DNA from: an uncultured Lachnospiraceae bacterium
Lineage (GTDB): Bacteria > Bacillota_A > Clostridia > Lachnospirales > Lachnospiraceae
Assembly (NCBI GenBank): GCA_900553635.1
Contig: USDU01000030.1
Span: forward strand, 1-16,714
Direction: 5' to 3'
Length of the DNA: 16,714 nucleotides
Below the pieces are notes generated by a model, which was not told the DNA's origin, did not search any database, and worked only from the letters and a program-made list of their open reading frames with translations. This document shows, one piece after another, positions 13,037 through 16,714 of the stretch; within the stretch, counting starts at the first letter, position 1, and the number at the start of each line of letters is the position of its first letter. A program made the translations under genes and the position numbers.

Positions 13037-14602
13037 GATCGTTCCAGGCGGCTTACTAGTCAAATCATAAAATACTCGATTCACTCCACGCACCTCATTG
13101 ATAATTCTGCTCATAACGCTCTGCAGCACTGCAAACGGAATCTCCGCTGCCTCAGCAGTCATAAAGTCGATGGTGTTCACCGCTCTTAAGGCCACTGCGT
13201 AGTCATAGGTTCTCTCGTCACCCATGACGCCTACAGAACGCATATTGGTCAGGGCTGCGAAGTACTGATTCGGCAGCCACTTCGGGTTCTCTCCATGTTC
13301 CTTCTTGTAAGCCGCAGCCGCCTTATCTACCTCATCCCGGTAGATGAAGTCAGCGTCCTGGACAATGCGTACCTTCTCGGCGTTGACCTCGCCAATGATA
13401 CGGATGCCGAGGCCCGGACCCGGGAAGGGCTGACGGAATACCAGGCTCTCCGGAAGGCCAAGCTCCAGGCCGGCTTTGCGGACCTCGTCCTTGAACAGGT
13501 CTCGTAAGGGCTCTATGATTTCCTTGAAATCAACGAAATCCGGAAGGCCGCCCACGTTATGGTGGGACTTAATCACTGCGGATTCTCCGCCGAGACCGCT
13601 CTCAACTACATCCGGGTAAATGGTTCCCTGTGCCAAGAAATCCACAGCACCGATTTTCTTCGCCTCTTCCTCAAAAATACGGATGAATTCCTCACCGATA
13701 ATCTTACGCTTTGCTTCCGGCTCGGTCACGCCTGCCAGCTTGTCATAGTAACGCTGCTGAGCATTCACACGGATGAAATTCAGGTCAAACTGACTGTTGG
13801 GTCCAAAGATATTTTCTACCTCGTCGCCCTCGTCCTTACGAAGAAGGCCGTGATCTACGAAGACACAGGTCAGCTGCTTACCGATGGCTCTGGACAGAAG
13901 TCCTGCTGCCACAGAGGAATCCACGCCGCCGGACAGAGCCAGCAGTACGCGACCGTCTCCTACCTTCGCACGAATATCTTTAATCGTGTTTTCAACAAAG
14001 GCATCCATCTTCCAGTCGCCTGCGCACTGGCATACCTTCTTTACGAAGTTATTAATCATCTTCGTACCCTCGGCAGTATGCAGTACCTCTGGGTGGAACT
14101 GGATAGCATAAAGCTTCTCAGCTTCATTCTCAGCGGCTGCCACCGGGCAGTCTGCAGTGTGGGCTGTGATTTCAAAGCCGGGTGCCACCTTAGAAATATA
14201 GTCAAAGTGGCTCATCCAGCAGATAGTCTTCGGACTTACGCCCTCAAACACCTTGGACGCAGTCTTGTCGATGAGCACTTCAGTCTTACCATACTCTCTC
14301 ACATCTGCGCGCTCCACCTTGCCCCCGAGCACATGGCTCATGAGCTGCGCGCCATAGCACAGACCCAGCACCGGAATACCAAGCTTGAACAGCTCGTCCG
14401 TGTAGGTCGGTGAATCCGGCTCGTAACAGCTGTTCGGTCCTCCCGTCAGGATAATTCCCTTGGGATTCATGGCTTTGATCTTCTCGATATCGGTCTTGTA
14501 AGAGTAGATTTCGCAGTATACATTACATTCTCTGACGCGGCGTGCCACCAGCTGATTGTACTGACCGCCGAAGTCGAGAACTATAACCATTTCTCTATTC
14601 AA
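13025..14602 (-). CDS. guaA: GMP synthase (glutamine-hydrolysing)
   Basis: Converts XMP to GMP with ATP and glutamine, the last step of guanine nucleotide synthesis; cytoplasmic. A full-length 525-aa protein. The glutamine amidotransferase domain has GLCYGAQ with catalytic C82 and the FHPEV His/Glu pair (H170, E172). The ATP-pyrophosphatase domain has the SGGVDSS loop (224-230), and the C-terminal dimerisation domain ends in PPGTIEFE. It starts at TTG 14602, nine bases after AGGAGG; an ATG four codons in is the alternative. It is intact despite the mobile element at its 3' end, since the crossover core restores the last codons. No purine riboswitch was recognised upstream. Confidence 0.98.
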   Translation of the reverse strand: MNREMVIVLDFGGQYNQLVARRVRECNVYCEIYSYKTDIEKIKAMNPKGIILTGGPNSCYEPDSPTYTDELFKLGIPVLGLCYGAQLMSHVLGGKVERADVREYGKTEVLIDKTASKVFEGVSPKTICWMSHFDYISKVAPGFEITAHTADCPVAAAENEAEKLYAIQFHPEVLHTAEGTKMINNFVKKVCQCAGDWKMDAFVENTIKDIRAKVGDGRVLLALSGGVDSSVAAGLLSRAIGKQLTCVFVDHGLLRKDEGDEVENIFGPNSQFDLNFIRVNAQQRYYDKLAGVTEPEAKRKIIGEEFIRIFEEEAKKIGAVDFLAQGTIYPDVVESGLGGESAVIKSHHNVGGLPDFVDFKEIIEPLRDLFKDEVRKAGLELGLPESLVFRQPFPGPGLGIRIIGEVNAEKVRIVQDADFIYRDEVDKAAAAYKKEHGENPKWLPNQYFAALTNMRSVGVMGDERTYDYAVALRAVNTIDFMTAEAAEIPFAVLQSVMSRIINEVRGVNRVFYDLTSKPPGTIEFE

Positions 14603-14885
14603 TCCGTATATCCTCCTGTTTTCTTATTGCGTACGTTCAGTCGCGTCATTCGCAAAATCGTTACTGCTCACTTCGTTCGCGGTAACACGCTTTGCGCTGC
14701 ACAGAAATCACGCTTTCGTGTAATTTCGCGCACATATGCGGAGCTCTCCGCTGCTGCACAGCAGTATGCCTGAACTATTTCATTTACATTATAGGCGATC
14801 CCACCACCCTTGGCAAGCCCGAAATCTGGTATACCTTTGTCCTTTTTTTCATATCCTAAGACAAACAGGAAAGGATCCACGCCCT
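14603..14885. other. Structured intergenic region between guaA and the P-type ATPase
   Basis: The two genes are divergent, so both promoters should lie in this 283-base gap. It holds several small inverted repeats: GTTAC and GTAAC around 14660-14687, CACG-CTTT-CGTG near 14708-14719, and CTGCTG-CA-CAGCAG near 14749-14762. A 70-codon open frame on the minus strand (14668-14880) has no convincing start site and is not called. The ATPase ribosome binding sequence GGAAAGGA lies near 14868-14876. The run of small repeats suggests a dispersed intergenic element. Confidence 0.4.
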
Positions 14886-16714
14886 ATGAAATACGCTGAC
14901 ACCCCCGCTGCTCCTGCGCGCGGACAAAATATTCTACTGGATGTTCATCGCAAAACGTCCCTCGAAACCTTTTTAGAGCAGTTGAACGACCCACTGATTT
15001 TTGTGCTGTTTGTAGCCGCGGCCATTTCCATCCTGCTGGGAGAGGCCAGCGACGCCGCCATTATCCTGACCGTCATTCTGGTAAATGCGTTTGTCGGCGT
15101 TGTGCAGGAGGGCAAAGCCCAGAAGGCTCTGGACGCCCTGAAGCAGATGACCAGCCCCACCGCCCTCATCCGGGAAAATGGGCGGATCGTGGAAATCCCG
15201 GCCCCTGATCTGATTCCCGGCGATATCGTCTGCCTGGACGCCGGACGACAGGTTCCGGCGGATCTGACCCTGACCTCCGTCACCAACCTGAAAATCGAGG
15301 AATCCGCCCTGACCGGCGAATCTGTCCCGGTGGAAAAGGATCTGGCCGATCACAGCCAGGCATTTATGTCAACCAATGTCACCTATGGACGGGGCGAAGG
15401 CGTCGTCACGGCCGTCGGCATGGATACACAGATGGGGCGTATCGCCCGCCTTATTGAAAATGAGCACTCAGAAACCACGCCGCTCCAGCACCGCCTGGCC
15501 GATCTGGGACGGATCTTAAGCATTGTCTCTGTGACCCTCTGCGCCCTGCTGTTCGTCGTCGCTGTCCTTCAGCGCCGGGATATCCCGGAAATGCTGATTA
15601 CGGCCATTTCTCTGGCTGTAGCCGCGGTTCCCGAAGGACTGCCCGCCGTTGTCACGCTGGTGCTGGCCTTAAGCGTCTCCCGCATGGTTCGAGTCAATAC
15701 TATCGTGAAACGTCTTCCCAGTGTGGAAACCCTTGGCTGCGTCAGCGTGGTCTGCTCTGACAAAACCGGTACCCTGACCCAGAATCGCATGACCGTCACC
15801 GCCTGCTGGACCGACGGGCAAATCCGAGAAGCCGCCGGACTACGTCCGGATCACGACAAGCTTTTTCTCACCGGACTGACCCTCTGCAACGACGCTGTCC
15901 TGGAATCAGATTCCCGTCTGGGCGATCCCACCGAGCTGGCACTGCTGGATCTGGCCGCCCGCTTTGATCTGTCCCGCCCTGATTTGGAACGGGAGCAGCC
16001 CCGCATCGGGGAAATCGCCTTTGATTCCGAGCGGAAAATGATGACCACACTACACCGACATGGCAACGGCTCCATTTCCTATACGAAGGGTTCTCCTGAC
16101 GAGGTTCTGAAGCGGTGTGACACAATTTTGTCGGACGACCGTGTCATGCCCCTGGAGCCATCCATGCGCCGCACCATTGAAACAGCTCTGCACACGCTCT
16201 CCAACCAGGCACTCCGCCTGCTGGCCATCGCAATGCGAACCAATGACCGCCAGCCCCAGGAAAAGAGTCTGACCTTTCTGGGTCTCGCCGGAATGATGGA
16301 CCCCATCCGCCCGGAAGCTGTACAGGCTGTACGGGATTTTCAGAAAGCAGGCGTGCGGACGGTCATGATTACCGGGGACCGGCCTGATACGGCCTTTGTG
16401 ATTGCACGGGAGCTCGGTATTGCGGCGAAGCCCTCAGACTGTCTGAGTGGCGCGCAGATCGACAGACTGTCCGACCCGGACTTTGCGCAGGAAGCGGAAC
16501 GCTGTTCCGTCTTTGCCCAGGTATCTCCTGAACATAAGGTGCGCATTGTCCGAGCGCTGAAATCTTCCGGCCACATCGTGGCCATGACCGGCGACGGCGT
16601 TAATGACGCGCCCTCCCTGAAGACCGCTGATGTGGGCGTGGCCATGGGAATCACCGGCACCGATGTGGCGAAAAATGCCGCCGATCTTATCCTGACGGAT
16701 GACAATTTCGCTAC
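14886..16714 (+). CDS. Calcium-type (type II) P-type cation ATPase, partial
   Basis: An ATP-driven cation pump in the cytoplasmic membrane; the gene runs off the right edge after 609 codons (my translation). It has, in order, two membrane segments (about residues 39-75), the actuator domain with TGES (143-146), membrane segment 4 with the PEGLP motif (249-253), the phosphorylated Asp in DKTGTLT (D292), a nucleotide-binding domain with KGSPDEVL, and the hinge TGDGVNDAP (568-576). PEGLP plus overall similarity points to calcium-type export (SERCA/PMCA-like). The missing C-terminus carries the other ion ligands, so the ion is not certain. The N-terminus is short: only about 30 residues precede FLEQLNDPL, and D292 is some 40 residues earlier than in typical relatives. 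Confidence 0.93.
   Translation, partial: MKYADTPAAPARGQNILLDVHRKTSLETFLEQLNDPLIFVLFVAAAISILLGEASDAAIILTVILVNAFVGVVQEGKAQKALDALKQMTSPTALIRENGRIVEIPAPDLIPGDIVCLDAGRQVPADLTLTSVTNLKIEESALTGESVPVEKDLADHSQAFMSTNVTYGRGEGVVTAVGMDTQMGRIARLIENEHSETTPLQHRLADLGRILSIVSVTLCALLFVVAVLQRRDIPEMLITAISLAVAAVPEGLPAVVTLVLALSVSRMVRVNTIVKRLPSVETLGCVSVVCSDKTGTLTQNRMTVTACWTDGQIREAAGLRPDHDKLFLTGLTLCNDAVLESDSRLGDPTELALLDLAARFDLSRPDLEREQPRIGEIAFDSERKMMTTLHRHGNGSISYTKGSPDEVLKRCDTILSDDRVMPLEPSMRRTIETALHTLSNQALRLLAIAMRTNDRQPQEKSLTFLGLAGMMDPIRPEAVQAVRDFQKAGVRTVMITGDRPDTAFVIARELGIAAKPSDCLSGAQIDRLSDPDFAQEAERCSVFAQVSPEHKVRIVRALKSSGHIVAMTGDGVNDAPSLKTADVGVAMGITGTDVAKNAADLILTDDNFA

Noticed and set aside
13559..14413. Long (284-codon) open frame on the plus strand inside guaA
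   Set aside because: It is antisense to a clear, complete guaA and shows no domain; long shadow frames are common opposite such genes.
14668..14880. 70-codon open frame on the minus strand upstream of guaA
   Set aside because: It overlaps the ATPase ribosome binding region, has no convincing start site, and its composition looks like translated hairpin-rich intergenic DNA.
14603..14885. Purine riboswitch upstream of guaA
   Set aside because: The conserved purine-aptamer core was looked for on the minus strand and not recognised; the ribosome binding site directly follows a repeat-rich stretch.
14945..16705. Minus-strand open frames opposite the P-type ATPase
   Set aside because: They are shadows of the GC-rich ATPase gene, which itself runs off the window edge.

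Overview
The window looks like chromosome from a gut-type Clostridia, most likely Lachnospiraceae. This rests on the low-to-moderate GC, strong AGGAGG-type ribosome binding sites, several TTG starts and the style of the ABC sugar-import proteins. No species can be named from the sequence alone.

Layout. (1) 1-3630, minus strand: the tail of a carbohydrate-use operon, with a truncated MalG-type permease, a family 1 solute-binding lipoprotein and the start of a GH28-like beta-helix glycosidase that runs off the left edge. It looks damaged: the permease has lost its N-terminus at an IS junction, and the lipoprotein is out of frame with its own well-placed ATG by one base. (2) About 3625-5405, plus strand: a decayed ISL3-family insertion sequence. 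It has a one-base frameshift and a lost zinc-ligand cysteine in the transposase, a nonsense codon in its second small ORF, no visible left end, and a right end made of seven CCCTCA boxes, mostly 13 bp apart. (3) About 5440-13036: a 7.6-kb integrated mobilizable element inserted at the 3' end of guaA. From left to right it carries a small membrane protein, a 71-aa protein, an XRE regulator, a coiled-coil protein, a MobV relaxase, a structured oriT candidate, a RepA-like ATPase, a ribbon-helix-helix protein, a tyrosine integrase, an excisionase-like protein, a divergent XRE repressor, and a previously uncalled type I toxin-antitoxin pair (38-aa holin-like toxin plus antisense RNA). (4) 13025-14602, minus strand: intact guaA. 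(5) 14603-14885: a structured intergenic stretch. (6) 14886 to the right edge, plus strand: a type II (calcium-type) P-type ATPase with an unusually short N-terminus.

How it works together. The element uses the guaA 3' end as its attachment site. A core (TTAyTCAAACTC) encoding the last residues of GuaA occurs at both ends, and paired TAGAGCCA boxes 11 bp apart flank both ends as likely integrase arm sites. Excision genes are transcribed leftward from a consensus promoter whose spacer is an operator, and the repressor is transcribed rightward; three ACAC-TGTGT dyads sit between them. Mobilization (MobV relaxase, oriT candidate, RHH protein) and a RepA-like ATPase suggest transfer with helper functions and perhaps transient replication. 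The toxin-antitoxin pair sits beside the right attachment site, where it would penalise loss of the element. The strongest discovery candidate is this type I toxin-antitoxin locus, which is too short for standard gene calling.
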